Part shown: positions 24,476-33,298 of the stretch, piece after piece
How positions within the stretch are numbered: position 1 is the first letter of the stretch
Layout: each line of letters starts with the position of its first letter
Source: an uncultured Porphyromonas sp.
GTDB lineage: Bacteria > Bacteroidota > Bacteroidia > Bacteroidales > Porphyromonadaceae
DNA: 64,000 nucleotides
Direction of reading: 5' to 3'
NCBI RefSeq assembly: GCF_938039215.1
Contig: NZ_CALHVI010000033.1
Location: forward strand, 24,460 to 88,459
Notes under the pieces: model-generated
The model's input: only the letters and a program-made list of their open reading frames with translations
Told to the model about the DNA's origin: nothing
Database searches by the model: none
Made by a program: the position numbers and the translations under genes

Positions 24476-25639
24476 TTATTCTGCGCTCATCAGGACAATA
24501 CGGTTCCATACATTCTCTGCATAGGGCTGCACCGTATCACCCTTCCAGTCTATCTTGAGGCGGTCACGAGAGATGCCGTACTTCTTGACAAGCATATCTG
24601 CGACGGCTTCAGCACGGCGCTTGGAGAGGGCGAGGTTGTAGGCGGGGTTACCCGTCTTGCGGTCAGCGTAGCCGACGAGGGTGATGGTCTCGGTATTGCT
24701 CTTAGCGTACTCAGCGATGTTGTAGACATTGATCACCTGATTCTTGTCAATAACGGCGCTATTGATGCGGAAGTAGATGACGTTGCCTACGACCTGCGTC
24801 ATAGGAGCGGGGATCTCTACATCGGGGCAGTTGACGGGGCGCTTAGCGAGCTCGGCATTCTCTGCACGTAGCGCATTGATCTCGTCATTGAGGCTAGCGA
24901 TGAGAGCGGGATCATTAGGAGTGATGGGCTCGAAGGCCTTACGCCCGAGGTGGAAGGTCAGTGAAGCACCAGCCTGAGCGATGAAGTCCGTACCAGACTT
25001 GACGTGGTCGGTCTGCGAAGGCAGATCTAGGTCAGAAGCGGTGACCTTACCCTCGAGGTTGAAGTCCACACAGCGAGCGAGGCGGAACTTCAGCTGCAGG
25101 CCTGCGTCGACCGTAGGACTGAAGCGATGCTCTTCATCCTTGATGCTTCCTGCCTGGGTCTGATGCTTGTATCCTGCACCGACCCCTACGAAGGGGATGA
25201 GGTGGAAGACACGGCTTTCCTTGTAGGGAGCGAAGAAGTTCACCACATCGAAGAGGAAGTCATACTGCGCGAAGCCATAGGTGACATCGTGACGGAGGAG
25301 TCCCCCTGAAGTAGGCAGCGCTGCAAAGAGTCCTGCGGGGCGAGCGTAGTCGAAGAGCTTACCGCCCTGCAGCTGCAGACGCATCCCGAAGGAAGGGGTA
25401 GACCAGCGACCGAGAGCGAGGCTGGGGTTGAGCAGGCTCACTCGGTCAGGGAAGTGCACATCACGGTTGTTGGCAGCCAGGCTGATAACGGCAGCGTCCC
25501 CGACTTCGAGGAACCAATGAGCCTTACCATCCTTGACAAAAGCCGTCTTGTATGCAGGCTTCTGAGCTACGTCCTGAGCCTGCAGAGCGCTTGTAGCCGC
25601 TAGGGCTGCAAGAGCGAGCGTCATTATTCTCGTCTTCAT
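24476..25639 (-). CDS. OmpA-like outer-membrane protein (downstream member of pair)
   Basis: OmpA-like proteins tie the outer membrane to peptidoglycan. The 387-residue precursor starts with a signal peptide (MKTRIMTLALAALAATSALQAQ), then an eight-strand-type beta-barrel, a short coiled segment (SLNDEINALRAENAELAKR), a cysteine (RPVNCPDV) and a C-terminal OmpA domain. The peptidoglycan contact residues are present: Asp326 in GYADRKTG and Arg in LSKRRAEAV. It lies 30 bp after its paralogue. This matches the Pgm6/Pgm7 (Omp40/41) pair of P. gingivalis. I chose the ATG at 25639 because it begins the signal peptide. Confidence 0.92.
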   Translation of the reverse strand: MKTRIMTLALAALAATSALQAQDVAQKPAYKTAFVKDGKAHWFLEVGDAAVISLAANNRDVHFPDRVSLLNPSLALGRWSTPSFGMRLQLQGGKLFDYARPAGLFAALPTSGGLLRHDVTYGFAQYDFLFDVVNFFAPYKESRVFHLIPFVGVGAGYKHQTQAGSIKDEEHRFSPTVDAGLQLKFRLARCVDFNLEGKVTASDLDLPSQTDHVKSGTDFIAQAGASLTFHLGRKAFEPITPNDPALIASLNDEINALRAENAELAKRPVNCPDVEIPAPMTQVVGNVIYFRINSAVIDKNQVINVYNIAEYAKSNTETITLVGYADRKTGNPAYNLALSKRRAEAVADMLVKKYGISRDRLKIDWKGDTVQPYAENVWNRIVLMSAE

Positions 25640-25669
25640 TGTTGAATGTCTTGACACGTGATTAGGGGA

Positions 25670-26803
25670 TTACTTAGAGCGGATGATCACGACGCGGTTC
25701 CAGCCCTTCTGAGCAGTACCATAGGGAGCTTCGCCAGCCTCCTTCCACTCGACGGTGATCTTGTCGGCAGATACGCCATACTTCTCCGTGAGCAGGGTAG
25801 CCACTGCCTTAGCTCGCTGCTCAGCAAGCGCCTTGTAGCGGCTTTCGTTCTTAGCGACGTAACCCGTGACGATGAGCTCACACTCAGGCTTCTTAGCGAA
25901 CTCTGCTGCGTCGAATACCGTGATAAGCTGGTCCTTGCTGACAGTAGCCTTGCCCTGGGCGAAGAGGATCGACTTATCTGCCACGAAGCGATTCTCGGTG
26001 ACAAGCGCAGCGGGAGCCTCTACATCGGGGCAGTTCACTGGGCGCTTGGAGAGCTCGGCGTTCTCAGCACGTAGAGCGTTGATCTGAGCGTGCAGGCCAT
26101 CGAGATACTCCTGATCCAGAGGCTCGACAGCGGTGAAGCCCTGACGGCCGATGTTGAAGGAAAGACCTGCTAGAGCCGATAGACGCAGTGCGTTGGAGTA
26201 AGCAGGAGCGTAGTGGTAGCGGATGTTGAGCCCACTGTAAGTCGCTTCTGCCTCGGCGAAGATATTCACACGAGGAGCGACGTGCAGGGAGATCTGAAGC
26301 CCGCCATTAGCCGTCACGGAGTGCGTGTTGTGCAGAGTATTGTCCGTGTGGTTGAACTTATGTTCATACCCCACCCCGACGTAAGGGATAACGTGGAAGA
26401 CACGGCTAGGGTTGTAGGCCGAGAAGTAGTTGACGACATCCAGCATGAAGTCCAGGTGTCCGCCGACGAAGTAGTTATCACTACGCAAGCCGTTGATGTT
26501 GTTGTAGGTATAGCTTTCACCCCCGACGAACTTCAGGCGATTAGCATAGTAGGGGTTGTGCCACTTACCCAGCGAGAGGGCTGCCGTCCATGAGAGACGG
26601 TCCGTGAGGGCGGGCTTATTGTTCCCCTCGAGGAACATAGCTCCTACACCTCCAGCTAGCGAGATGAAGTAGTTGGCACCTGGCTGGTGAGCGAGAGCCA
26701 CGCGGTGAGCAGGCGCATCAGAGGCCATTGGTTGCGCTGTCTGAGCATTAGCCGTGAGGGAGGCGATCCCTGCCAAGGCAAGCAGCGTGTACTTTAGTTT
26801 CAT
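25670..26803 (-). CDS. OmpA-like outer-membrane protein (upstream member of pair)
   Basis: This 377-residue paralogue of the following gene has a signal peptide (MKLKYTLLALAGIASLTANAQ), barrel, coiled linker (LHAQINALRAENAELSKR), the same RPVNCPDV cysteine and a C-terminal OmpA-like domain. Here the residue aligned with the peptidoglycan-binding Asp is Ala317 (TGYVAKNES) and the following loop is about four residues shorter, while the Arg (EQRAKAV) is kept. Binding to diaminopimelate may thus be weakened in this subunit. The start at 26803 is set by the signal peptide; the longest frame would place its ATG inside the promoter box. Confidence 0.92.
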   Translation of the reverse strand: MKLKYTLLALAGIASLTANAQTAQPMASDAPAHRVALAHQPGANYFISLAGGVGAMFLEGNNKPALTDRLSWTAALSLGKWHNPYYANRLKFVGGESYTYNNINGLRSDNYFVGGHLDFMLDVVNYFSAYNPSRVFHVIPYVGVGYEHKFNHTDNTLHNTHSVTANGGLQISLHVAPRVNIFAEAEATYSGLNIRYHYAPAYSNALRLSALAGLSFNIGRQGFTAVEPLDQEYLDGLHAQINALRAENAELSKRPVNCPDVEAPAALVTENRFVADKSILFAQGKATVSKDQLITVFDAAEFAKKPECELIVTGYVAKNESRYKALAEQRAKAVATLLTEKYGVSADKITVEWKEAGEAPYGTAQKGWNRVVIIRSK

Positions 26804-26848
26804 AATCAAACCTATTCTTATTAGAGAATTAGCACTATTTGGGCAAAG

Positions 26849-26856
26849 CAAAGTTA
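26849..26856 (-). promoter_or_regulatory. Bacteroidota-type -7 promoter box for the OmpA-like pair
   Basis: The minus strand reads TAACTTTG, 46 bp before the ATG at 26803. The upstream DNA is AT-rich. Confidence 0.6.
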
Positions 26857-26996
26857 ACCTATTTTTCCTTTAAAATGCGCTTGGCGAAAGGGGTGAAGAC
26901 ACTTTTTAACACCCGTATTCTTTCACCCCCATTATGCAAAGAGCTATCTATCAAGCGTTAGTAGTGTAGATGTGGGACGAAGCCCGCTCTTTACGT

Positions 26997-27004
26997 TATC
27001 TTTG
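26997..27004 (+). promoter_or_regulatory. Bacteroidota-type -7 promoter box
   Basis: TATCTTTG lies 34 bp before the ATG at 27038, which supports that start over the longer open frame. Confidence 0.65.
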
Positions 27005-27037
27005 CAGCCCTTATTCATTCATAATAGAATTATCTTA

Positions 27038-27523
27038 ATGAAGCGATTTACAACTCTCCTTTTACTCCTTTTCTTGGGCCTAGGCCTTAGCTCCTGCTCC
27101 TCTGAACCTAAGAACACAAAGGATATACTCACAGGCACTGTCTGGACGCTCTCCAATCTCAGAAACAGTGGAAGCCACTCCTCCACGAGCATCGATATAC
27201 AAGCGACTTTCCTTCGCAAGGGTCAAGTCCTCCTCGATGTAGGCTTCGGCAAGCATACAGCGTACTACAACGAGAAGGGCCGCAGGGAGTACAAGCGTAG
27301 CAATTGGGTGTCGGTCACCTCGAGCTACACCTTCCGCAATGGTGTCGTCCACTTCCACCGCCCTCAGCTATCGCAGGACAACGGAGATATCATCCAGGGC
27401 ACGGAGGCTGAGGTGATCCTCGCCCAGCTCGCCACCGATGCGGTGCTTAGTATGGAGCTGGGGACGATGATCTTCTACCCTACGGATGCTAAGAAGACCT
27501 TCATCCTCAAACGCAAAAGTTAG
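27038..27523 (+). CDS. Small lipoprotein, function unknown
   Basis: The 161-residue protein has a signal peptide with lipobox LSSC (Cys20). The mature domain is short and beta-rich (GTVWTLSNLRNS, YTFRNGVVHFHRP), like a lipocalin-type or META-like small domain, but I cannot assign a family. It is a single-gene unit with its own promoter and a good terminator. Confidence 0.75.
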   Translation: MKRFTTLLLLLFLGLGLSSCSSEPKNTKDILTGTVWTLSNLRNSGSHSSTSIDIQATFLRKGQVLLDVGFGKHTAYYNEKGRREYKRSNWVSVTSSYTFRNGVVHFHRPQLSQDNGDIIQGTEAEVILAQLATDAVLSMELGTMIFYPTDAKKTFILKRKS

Positions 27524-27544
27524 TACGACCTTCACTCAAGATAC

Positions 27545-27593
27545 GCACCCCTCGAGAGAGCTTCGGCTCTTCTTCGAGGGGTGCTTTGTTTTT
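27545..27593 (+). terminator. Terminator of the small lipoprotein gene
   Basis: GCACCCCTCGA (27545-27555) pairs with TCGAGGGGTGC (27574-27584), with an inner AGAGC-TTCG-GCTCT hairpin, followed by TTTGTTTTT. Confidence 0.85.
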
Positions 27594-27594
27594 A

Positions 27595-27751
27595 CCCACC
27601 CTACCCTTCCGCTCATCCAAGGCCACGAACTTCCTCCCCACGGCACGACACATCACCTATTCCTTTCCCCTTCCCGAGCCTCCCTAGGAGCACCAGTAGC
27701 GCCTCGCCCAAGGTACCAGTAGCGCCTCAAGTGAGGCGCTACTGGAAATCC
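27595..27751. repeat. 23-bp-period palindrome array, family B
   Basis: Sharp units start at 27687, 27710 and 27733 (GGAGCACCAGTAGCGCCTC, AAGGTACCAGTAGCGCCTC, GAGGCGCTACTGGAAATCC). CCAGTAGCGCCTC and GAGGCGCTACTGG form a perfect 13-bp inverted repeat (27716-27745). Decayed units ending in CTC precede in register at 27595, 27618 and 27664. From 27752 to about 27850 I see no clear feature. Confidence 0.75.
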
Positions 27752-27850
27752 AACAGCAGCGACACGCATCAGTCTACGACACGAGACGCAAGCGCCCAGA
27801 TCACCCGCCATCAGCCTTCGCAGCCAAGAAACTTCATAGATCAGACCCTA

Positions 27851-27914
27851 CCGACAACTGACATTCTGTCGGATTAGCCTTGCTTCTCGGGACAGATTGT
27901 CGCTCTTATCCGAC
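27851..27914. promoter_or_regulatory. Inverted repeats upstream of clpB, possible control region
   Basis: CCGACA (27851) and TGTCGG (27867) form an inverted repeat, and GTCGGAT (27868) can also pair with ATCCGAC (27908). Their place ~90-150 bp before clpB suggests an operator or leader structure for a heat-shock gene. This is inference only; it does not match a CIRCE element. Confidence 0.3.
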
Positions 27915-28001
27915 TAAAAGTCAGCTAGTTACCCCCACGGCACATCCTTTGCACCTCCTTCGGTGTGGGCAACGAAGCCCACCCTCAAAAACCAAGTGAA
28001 G

Positions 28002-30590
28002 ATGAATATCAATAAGTATACAATCAAGTCTCAGGAAGCCCTGCAGAGCGCCGTCGAGCTGGCTCGTAAGGGCGGAAATCAGGCCATCGAGCCTGCACAC
28101 CTCTTGGAGAGCCTCCTCTCCCTGGGGGATAGTCTCACGGACTTCCTCCTCTCCAAGCTCGCTATCCAGCGTCCCCGACTGGAGGAGGCTGTGAAGAAGC
28201 AGCTTGCTAGCCTACCCAAAGTATCGGGTGGTGAACCCTATCTGAGCCAAGAGACCAACAAGGTCTTAGATAAGGCCGAAGACCTCGCTACCGAGATGAA
28301 GGATGAGTACGTGGCTCTAGAGCACCTCTTCCTCGCCCTCGTCGAGGTGGACAATCCTATGGCACGCCTGCTGAAGAGCGACTTCGGTCTTCAGGTCGCC
28401 GACCTGCGTAAGGCCATCGAGGAGCTTCGCAAGGGAGGTCGAGTCACTTCACAGCATGCCGAGGAGCAATACAACGCTCTTAGCAAGTATGCGATCAACC
28501 TCTGTCAGCGAGCCCGTGAAGGGAAGCTCGACCCCGTCATCGGCCGTGATGAAGAGATCCGCCGAGTCCTGCAGATCCTCTCCCGACGCACTAAGAACAA
28601 CCCCATCCTCATCGGGGAACCTGGGGTCGGGAAGACCGCTATCGCCGAAGGGCTGGCTTACCGCATCGTCCGAGGCGACGTACCCGAGAACCTCCGTAGC
28701 AAGCAGGTCTACTCCCTCGACATGGGAGCACTGATCGCTGGGGCGAAGTACAAGGGCGAGTTTGAAGAGCGTCTCAAGTCTGTCGTCGGCGAGGTCACCA
28801 AGAGCGAAGGAGAGATCATCCTCTTCATCGACGAGATCCACACCCTCGTAGGCGCAGGGAAGAGCGAAGGGGCAATGGATGCCGCTAACATCCTCAAGCC
28901 CGCTCTTGCTCGTGGGGAACTTCGTGCCATCGGAGCTACGACGCTCGATGAGTATCAGAAGTACTTCGAGAAGGACAAGGCACTGGAGCGTCGCTTCCAG
29001 ATGGTCCTAGTCGATGAGCCCGACGAAGCGAGCTCCATCTCCATCCTCCGTGGGCTGAAGGAGAAGTATGAGAACCACCACAAGGTGCGTATCAAGGACG
29101 ATGCGATCATCGCCGCTGTCCGCCTCTCGGACCGCTATATCACCGACCGCTTCCTCCCCGACAAGGCTATTGACTTGATGGACGAAGCAGCGGCGCGTCT
29201 GAGGATGCAGATCGACTCCTTGCCCGAGGATCTAGATGAGATCGGGCGCAGGATCACTCAGCTCGAGATCGAGCGAGAAGCTATCCGTCGGGAGAACGAC
29301 GAAGCCAAACTCGAAGAGCTCAACCGTGAGATCGCTACCCTCAAGGAAGAGGAAGCCGGAGACAAGGCTAAGTGGATGCGTGAGCAGGAGCTCATCAACC
29401 GCATCCAGCAGTGCAAGATAGAGGTCGAGCAGCTGAAGTTCGAGGCCGAGCAAGCCGAGCACGCTGGCGACTACGGCCGAGTAGCGGAGATCCGCTACGG
29501 CCGACTCAAGGAGAAGGAGGCTGAGATCGCCTCTATCCAGAGCGAGCTAAGTGAAGCACAGGGAGATAGTGCGCTCATCCGTGAAGAGGTGGGTGCCGAA
29601 GATATCGCCGACATCGTCTCACGCTGGACGGGTATCCCCGTGGGGAAGATGCTCCAGAGCGAACGGGAGAAGCTCCTTCACCTCGAGGAAGAACTACACA
29701 AGCGAGTCATCGGTCAGGAGCAAGCCATCCGAGCTGTCTCCGATGCCGTCCGCCGAAGCCGAGCAGGTCTCCAAGACCCGAAGCGCCCGATCGGCTCCTT
29801 CATCTTCCTCGGTACGACCGGGGTCGGGAAGACGGAGCTAGCTAAGGCGCTCGCCGAAGTCCTCTTCGACGACGAGACTATGCTCACCCGCATCGATATG
29901 AGCGAGTATCAGGAGAAGTTCTCCGCTACCCGTCTGATCGGCGCTCCTCCAGGATACGTCGGCTATGACGAGGGAGGTCAGCTGACGGAGGCTATCCGCC
30001 GCAAGCCCTACTCCGTCGTCCTCTTCGACGAGATAGAGAAGGCGCATCCGGATGTCTTCAACGTGCTCCTGCAAGTCCTCGATGATGGTCGCCTCACCGA
30101 CAACAAGGGGCGAGTGGTGAACTTCAAGAACACCATCATCATCATGACGAGCAATATGGGCTCCGACCTCATCCGCGAGCGACTCTCTTCGATCCCCGCT
30201 AGCGAAGAGCAGAGAGCTATCGACGAAACTCGTGAACTGGTGCTGGAGCTCCTCAAGCGGACGATCCGCCCAGAGTTCCTCAACCGTATCGATGAGACCA
30301 TCGTCTTCACGCCTCTGAGACGAGGAGAGATCGACCAGATCGTCCGCATGCAACTCGATACTACGGCTCGACTGCTGCAGTCCAATGGCATCGAACTTCG
30401 ATACACGCCTGAGGCTGTCGAGTGGATCGGGGAAGCAGGCTACGATCCCGAGTTCGGAGCTCGTCCTGTCCGCCGTGTCATCCAGCATACGGTACTGAAC
30501 GAACTCTCCAAGAGCATCCTCTCAGGAGCTGTCGATCGCTCCAGCGTCATCACCATCGACGCAGCAGACGGGAAGCTCCTCTTCCGCTAA
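28002..30590 (+). CDS. clpB: ClpB disaggregase
   Basis: ClpB is a hexameric AAA+ ATPase that pulls apart protein aggregates with DnaK. The 862-residue protein has the standard order: Clp N domain (residues 1-145), first AAA module with Walker A GEPGVGKT (Lys211) and Walker B ILFIDEIH, a long coiled-coil middle domain (about 400-525), and a second AAA module with GTTGVGKT (Lys610) and the C-terminal D2-small domain. I chose ATG 28002 (MNINKYTIKSQEALQSA) over an in-frame codon 39 bp upstream because it matches the family N-terminus. It has a terminator and no close partner genes. Confidence 0.97.
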   Translation: MNINKYTIKSQEALQSAVELARKGGNQAIEPAHLLESLLSLGDSLTDFLLSKLAIQRPRLEEAVKKQLASLPKVSGGEPYLSQETNKVLDKAEDLATEMKDEYVALEHLFLALVEVDNPMARLLKSDFGLQVADLRKAIEELRKGGRVTSQHAEEQYNALSKYAINLCQRAREGKLDPVIGRDEEIRRVLQILSRRTKNNPILIGEPGVGKTAIAEGLAYRIVRGDVPENLRSKQVYSLDMGALIAGAKYKGEFEERLKSVVGEVTKSEGEIILFIDEIHTLVGAGKSEGAMDAANILKPALARGELRAIGATTLDEYQKYFEKDKALERRFQMVLVDEPDEASSISILRGLKEKYENHHKVRIKDDAIIAAVRLSDRYITDRFLPDKAIDLMDEAAARLRMQIDSLPEDLDEIGRRITQLEIEREAIRRENDEAKLEELNREIATLKEEEAGDKAKWMREQELINRIQQCKIEVEQLKFEAEQAEHAGDYGRVAEIRYGRLKEKEAEIASIQSELSEAQGDSALIREEVGAEDIADIVSRWTGIPVGKMLQSEREKLLHLEEELHKRVIGQEQAIRAVSDAVRRSRAGLQDPKRPIGSFIFLGTTGVGKTELAKALAEVLFDDETMLTRIDMSEYQEKFSATRLIGAPPGYVGYDEGGQLTEAIRRKPYSVVLFDEIEKAHPDVFNVLLQVLDDGRLTDNKGRVVNFKNTIIIMTSNMGSDLIRERLSSIPASEEQRAIDETRELVLELLKRTIRPEFLNRIDETIVFTPLRRGEIDQIVRMQLDTTARLLQSNGIELRYTPEAVEWIGEAGYDPEFGARPVRRVIQHTVLNELSKSILSGAVDRSSVITIDAADGKLLFR

Positions 30591-30637
30591 GCTCGATGAG
30601 CGAAATTGATTGTTGTTAGTTAAGTTGTTAGATGGGT

Positions 30638-30690
30638 ACTCCCCCGAGGAGAGAGCTGCTAGTCAGCCCTCCCTCGGGGGAGTGTCTTTT
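30638..30690 (+). terminator. Terminator of clpB
   Basis: ACTCCCCCGAGG (30638-30649) pairs with CCTCGGGGGAGT (30672-30683), followed by GTCTTTT. Downstream, to the promoter at 30818, two more GC-rich palindromes are visible (GGGGGCTTCCCCC near 30712 and GGGGACTTCCCC near 30790). Confidence 0.75.
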
Positions 30691-30817
30691 GTAGCGGATC
30701 AGCGAGGGGGCTTCCCCCAGAGTAGCCCCCTCGCCTCAGGAAGAGAGGAAGCAGCGTGAAGAGGCTCAGACTAAGGCATTTTTAGGGGACTTCCCCCTAA
30801 ATCACGCTAAGTAAATG

Positions 30818-30825
30818 TATCTTTG
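30818..30825 (+). promoter_or_regulatory. Bacteroidota-type -7 promoter box for lipoprotein-rsmG
   Basis: TATCTTTG overlaps an in-frame upstream ATG (30815), which rules that ATG out as the start; the gene begins at 30899. Confidence 0.65.
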
Positions 30826-30898
30826 CAGGACTAGCGGTGCAAGTACTCCCTCCCTCGTGAGGACAGCTCTACCCCCTAGTGCGCCTCAAGCAAACGTG

Positions 30899-31759
30899 AT
30901 GAAGAAAATCTATTCTCTTGCCACCCTGCTCCTATTCCTTGGCCTCTTCCTGTGCCTCGGGAGCTATGGGTGCACCTCCTCCTCTAAGAAGGAAGCGGCC
31001 GACTCGACAAGCGTCCAAGACCGCTGGAAGAACCCCTCCGAATGGGACTCTATCTTGATCTCCACGACTTACTTTGACTTCCCTCAGACAAAGTCTGGGT
31101 CCTCGGTAGAAGTCAACATTCGTTTCCTCTATCCCAAGGCCGATACCGCTCTTCAGCAGGTTTTCTGTAAGACCTTCTTCGGCGAAGACTATGCCCGTCT
31201 CCTACCCAGCGAGGCTATGAAGCGCTACATAGAAGAGGTCAAGAGTGAATACCTCTTCGGGGCAGACTCTCTAGGCTTCACTCCTGACGAACTGGCGACG
31301 ATGAAGAGCGAGCTGTCCCTAGAGAATAAGATCTTCTACAGCGACAGCCTTGTCCTCTCCATCCAGAAGGATCTCTACACCTATTCCGCAGGCGCTGCCC
31401 ATGGACTACATGGTACGGGCTACTACAATATCGATCTGCAGCGCAAGGGCATCCTCAGCGAAGGGGATCTCTTCGTCGACGGATACAGCACAGAGCTCAC
31501 CAAGATCATCCAGAGCCACCTGCTGAAGACCTACGGCAAGAAGACCGCCCAAGAGCTGGAGCAGAGCGAGGGGATCTACGTCAGCGATCTCACCCCCAAC
31601 GACAACTTCGCCATCGGAGCTAAGGGACTTACCTACTGCTACAATCCCTACGAGATCGCTCCCTACGCCATGGGGATCATCGAGATCTTCATCCCGTACG
31701 AAGCACTGACGAACATCCTTCGTCCAGGCTCCCTCCTCCATCACTACATTCATCCGTAA
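30899..31759 (+). CDS. DUF3298-domain lipoprotein
   Basis: The 286-residue protein has a signal peptide with the lipidated Cys25 (LGSYGC). The mature part matches the DUF4163/DUF3298 (RsiV-like) layout: an N-terminal domain about residues 50-140 and DUF3298 from about 160 on, recognised by YSAGAAHGLHGTGYYNIDL and the closing YNPYEIAPYAMGIIEIFIPY. In other bacteria such domains bind lysozyme or peptidoglycan fragments; the role here is unproven. It is 6 bp upstream of rsmG and cotranscribed. Confidence 0.85.
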   Translation: MKKIYSLATLLLFLGLFLCLGSYGCTSSSKKEAADSTSVQDRWKNPSEWDSILISTTYFDFPQTKSGSSVEVNIRFLYPKADTALQQVFCKTFFGEDYARLLPSEAMKRYIEEVKSEYLFGADSLGFTPDELATMKSELSLENKIFYSDSLVLSIQKDLYTYSAGAAHGLHGTGYYNIDLQRKGILSEGDLFVDGYSTELTKIIQSHLLKTYGKKTAQELEQSEGIYVSDLTPNDNFAIGAKGLTYCYNPYEIAPYAMGIIEIFIPYEALTNILRPGSLLHHYIHP

Positions 31760-31765
31760 GCCCCT

Positions 31766-32395
31766 ATGGACTCCGTAGAACTCATATCGAAGTACTTCCC
31801 CCACTTGACTCAGGAGCAGCTCGATCGCTTCACAAAGCTTGGGGAGCTGTACCCTCACTGGAACGCTCAGATCAACGTCATCTCCCGCAAGGACATTGAC
31901 TCGCTCTATGAGCACCACATCCTTCACTCGCTGGGGATCGCTCAGATGATCCGCTTCAAGCCAGGGACGAGCCTGCTGGACTTCGGTACCGGTGGCGGCT
32001 TCCCTGGTATCCCACTAGCGATCCTCTTCCCCGAATGTCAGTTCCTCCTCGTCGATAGCATCGGCAAGAAGGTCAAGGTAGCAGCAGCCATCGCTGAGGC
32101 GCTTGGGCTAGAGAACGTGCGGACACTCCATGCTCGTGGCGAGGAGATACAGGAGCGCTTCGACTTCGTCGTCAGTCGTGCCGTCATGCGCCTAGACGAG
32201 CTGGTAGGCTTCACCCGCAAGCTCGTCCACCACGAGCACCGCAATGGTATGCCCAACGGACTTATCTGCCTCAAGGGTGGGGAGCTCCAAGCTGAGATCC
32301 GTCCCTTCAAGCGGATTGTCGAGGTACACGAACTCTATCCGACCTTCAGCGAAGAGTTCTTCAAGACCAAGAAGGTCGTCTACCTTCCCCTCTAG
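31766..32395 (+). CDS. rsmG: 16S rRNA (guanine527-N7)-methyltransferase
   Basis: RsmG (GidB) methylates G527 of 16S rRNA, near the streptomycin site. The 209-residue protein is of normal length. It has the N-terminal helix ending WNAQINVISRKD, the S-adenosylmethionine loop LLDFGTGGGFPGIPLAI (about residues 71-87), and the FDFVVSRAVMRLDEL region. It follows a lipoprotein gene by 6 bp and converges on menG, with a shared terminator between. Confidence 0.96.
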   Translation: MDSVELISKYFPHLTQEQLDRFTKLGELYPHWNAQINVISRKDIDSLYEHHILHSLGIAQMIRFKPGTSLLDFGTGGGFPGIPLAILFPECQFLLVDSIGKKVKVAAAIAEALGLENVRTLHARGEEIQERFDFVVSRAVMRLDELVGFTRKLVHHEHRNGMPNGLICLKGGELQAEIRPFKRIVEVHELYPTFSEEFFKTKKVVYLPL

Positions 32396-32427
32396 CCTCT
32401 ATCCCTAGGCCCTAGGAGCAAGCATAT

Positions 32428-32467
32428 ACAACGGGCCCTTACCTCGACTGAGGTAAGGGCCCGTTGT
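32428..32467. terminator. Bidirectional terminator between rsmG and menG
   Basis: ACAACGGGCCCTTACCTC (32428-32445) pairs perfectly over 18 bp with GAGGTAAGGGCCCGTTGT (32450-32467) around GACT. It serves two convergent genes. Confidence 0.85.
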
Positions 32468-32489
32468 CTGTCGTGGGAGGAGCGATCGC

Positions 32490-33257
32490 CTAATCTTCGA
32501 AGGGTTCCTTCGGGAGCCCGGGCATGGGCTCAGCATTGATCCCCACGTAGATCGTGCAGGTGCCTGGGTAGATGCTGTGGTAGAAGGCCTCAGTGAAGCC
32601 TGCTTCACGTAGGATCTCCACCATCTTCTCTCGCTGAGGCATCACGGCGATGGACTGGGGCAGATAGGTATAGGCCTCCTTGTCTTTGGCGATGAGGCTC
32701 CCGATGCGTGGGAGGATGCAGCCAGCATAGAACTTATAGAGTAAGTGCAGGAGCTTGTTGGTTGGCTCCGTAAGTTCGGCGATGACCAAGACCCCCGAGG
32801 GGCGCAGGATGCGATGCAACTCTCGTGCTGCGGCAGGGATATCTGAGAAGTTACGAATCCCGAAGGCAATGGTCGCTGCATCAAACGAAGCATCCTCGAA
32901 GGTCGTAGCCGTCGAGTCCTGACGCTCGAAGTGAATGCGCTGGTCTAGGCCTGCCGAACGGACCTTCTCCTGCCCGACACGCATCATCTCTTCGGAGATA
33001 TCGATACCAACGACTTGTTCGACCGAGGGGATGGTACGTACCATCTCCAGAGCTAGGTCGCCCGTACCTGTGGCTACATCCAGCACCTTCTTCGGTGCAT
33101 AGGGAGCGAGCATGTGCAGGGCGGTTCTTCGCCACGAGCGGTCGAGCCCCAGCGAGATGATCTTGTTCAGTTGGTCGTACTTAGGAGCGATGCGGTTGAA
33201 CATTCGGCGGATCTGATCCACCTTAGGTTCGTTGCTGTCCTTATAGGGAGTAAGCAT
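32490..33257 (-). CDS. menG: Demethylmenaquinone methyltransferase
   Basis: MenG (UbiE family) performs the last step of menaquinone synthesis, methylating demethylmenaquinone. The 255-residue protein has the family signatures YDQLNKIISLGLDRSWR, KVLDVATGTGDLALEM (SAM loop, about residues 58-73), FDAATIAFGIRNF and FYAGCILPRIG. The last ~15 residues (INAEPMPGLPKEPFED) extend a little beyond the family end. It is the third gene of a probable pdxB-protease-menG unit. Confidence 0.95.
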   Translation of the reverse strand: MLTPYKDSNEPKVDQIRRMFNRIAPKYDQLNKIISLGLDRSWRRTALHMLAPYAPKKVLDVATGTGDLALEMVRTIPSVEQVVGIDISEEMMRVGQEKVRSAGLDQRIHFERQDSTATTFEDASFDAATIAFGIRNFSDIPAAARELHRILRPSGVLVIAELTEPTNKLLHLLYKFYAGCILPRIGSLIAKDKEAYTYLPQSIAVMPQREKMVEILREAGFTEAFYHSIYPGTCTIYVGINAEPMPGLPKEPFED

Positions 33258-33298
33258 GATCTTATTCTTGTATGGATGATAGGACGAAAGGATGAAGA

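Noticed and set aside
30815..30898. Longer N-terminus for the DUF3298 lipoprotein
   Set aside because: The ATG at 30815 lies in the promoter box and the extension would precede the signal peptide.
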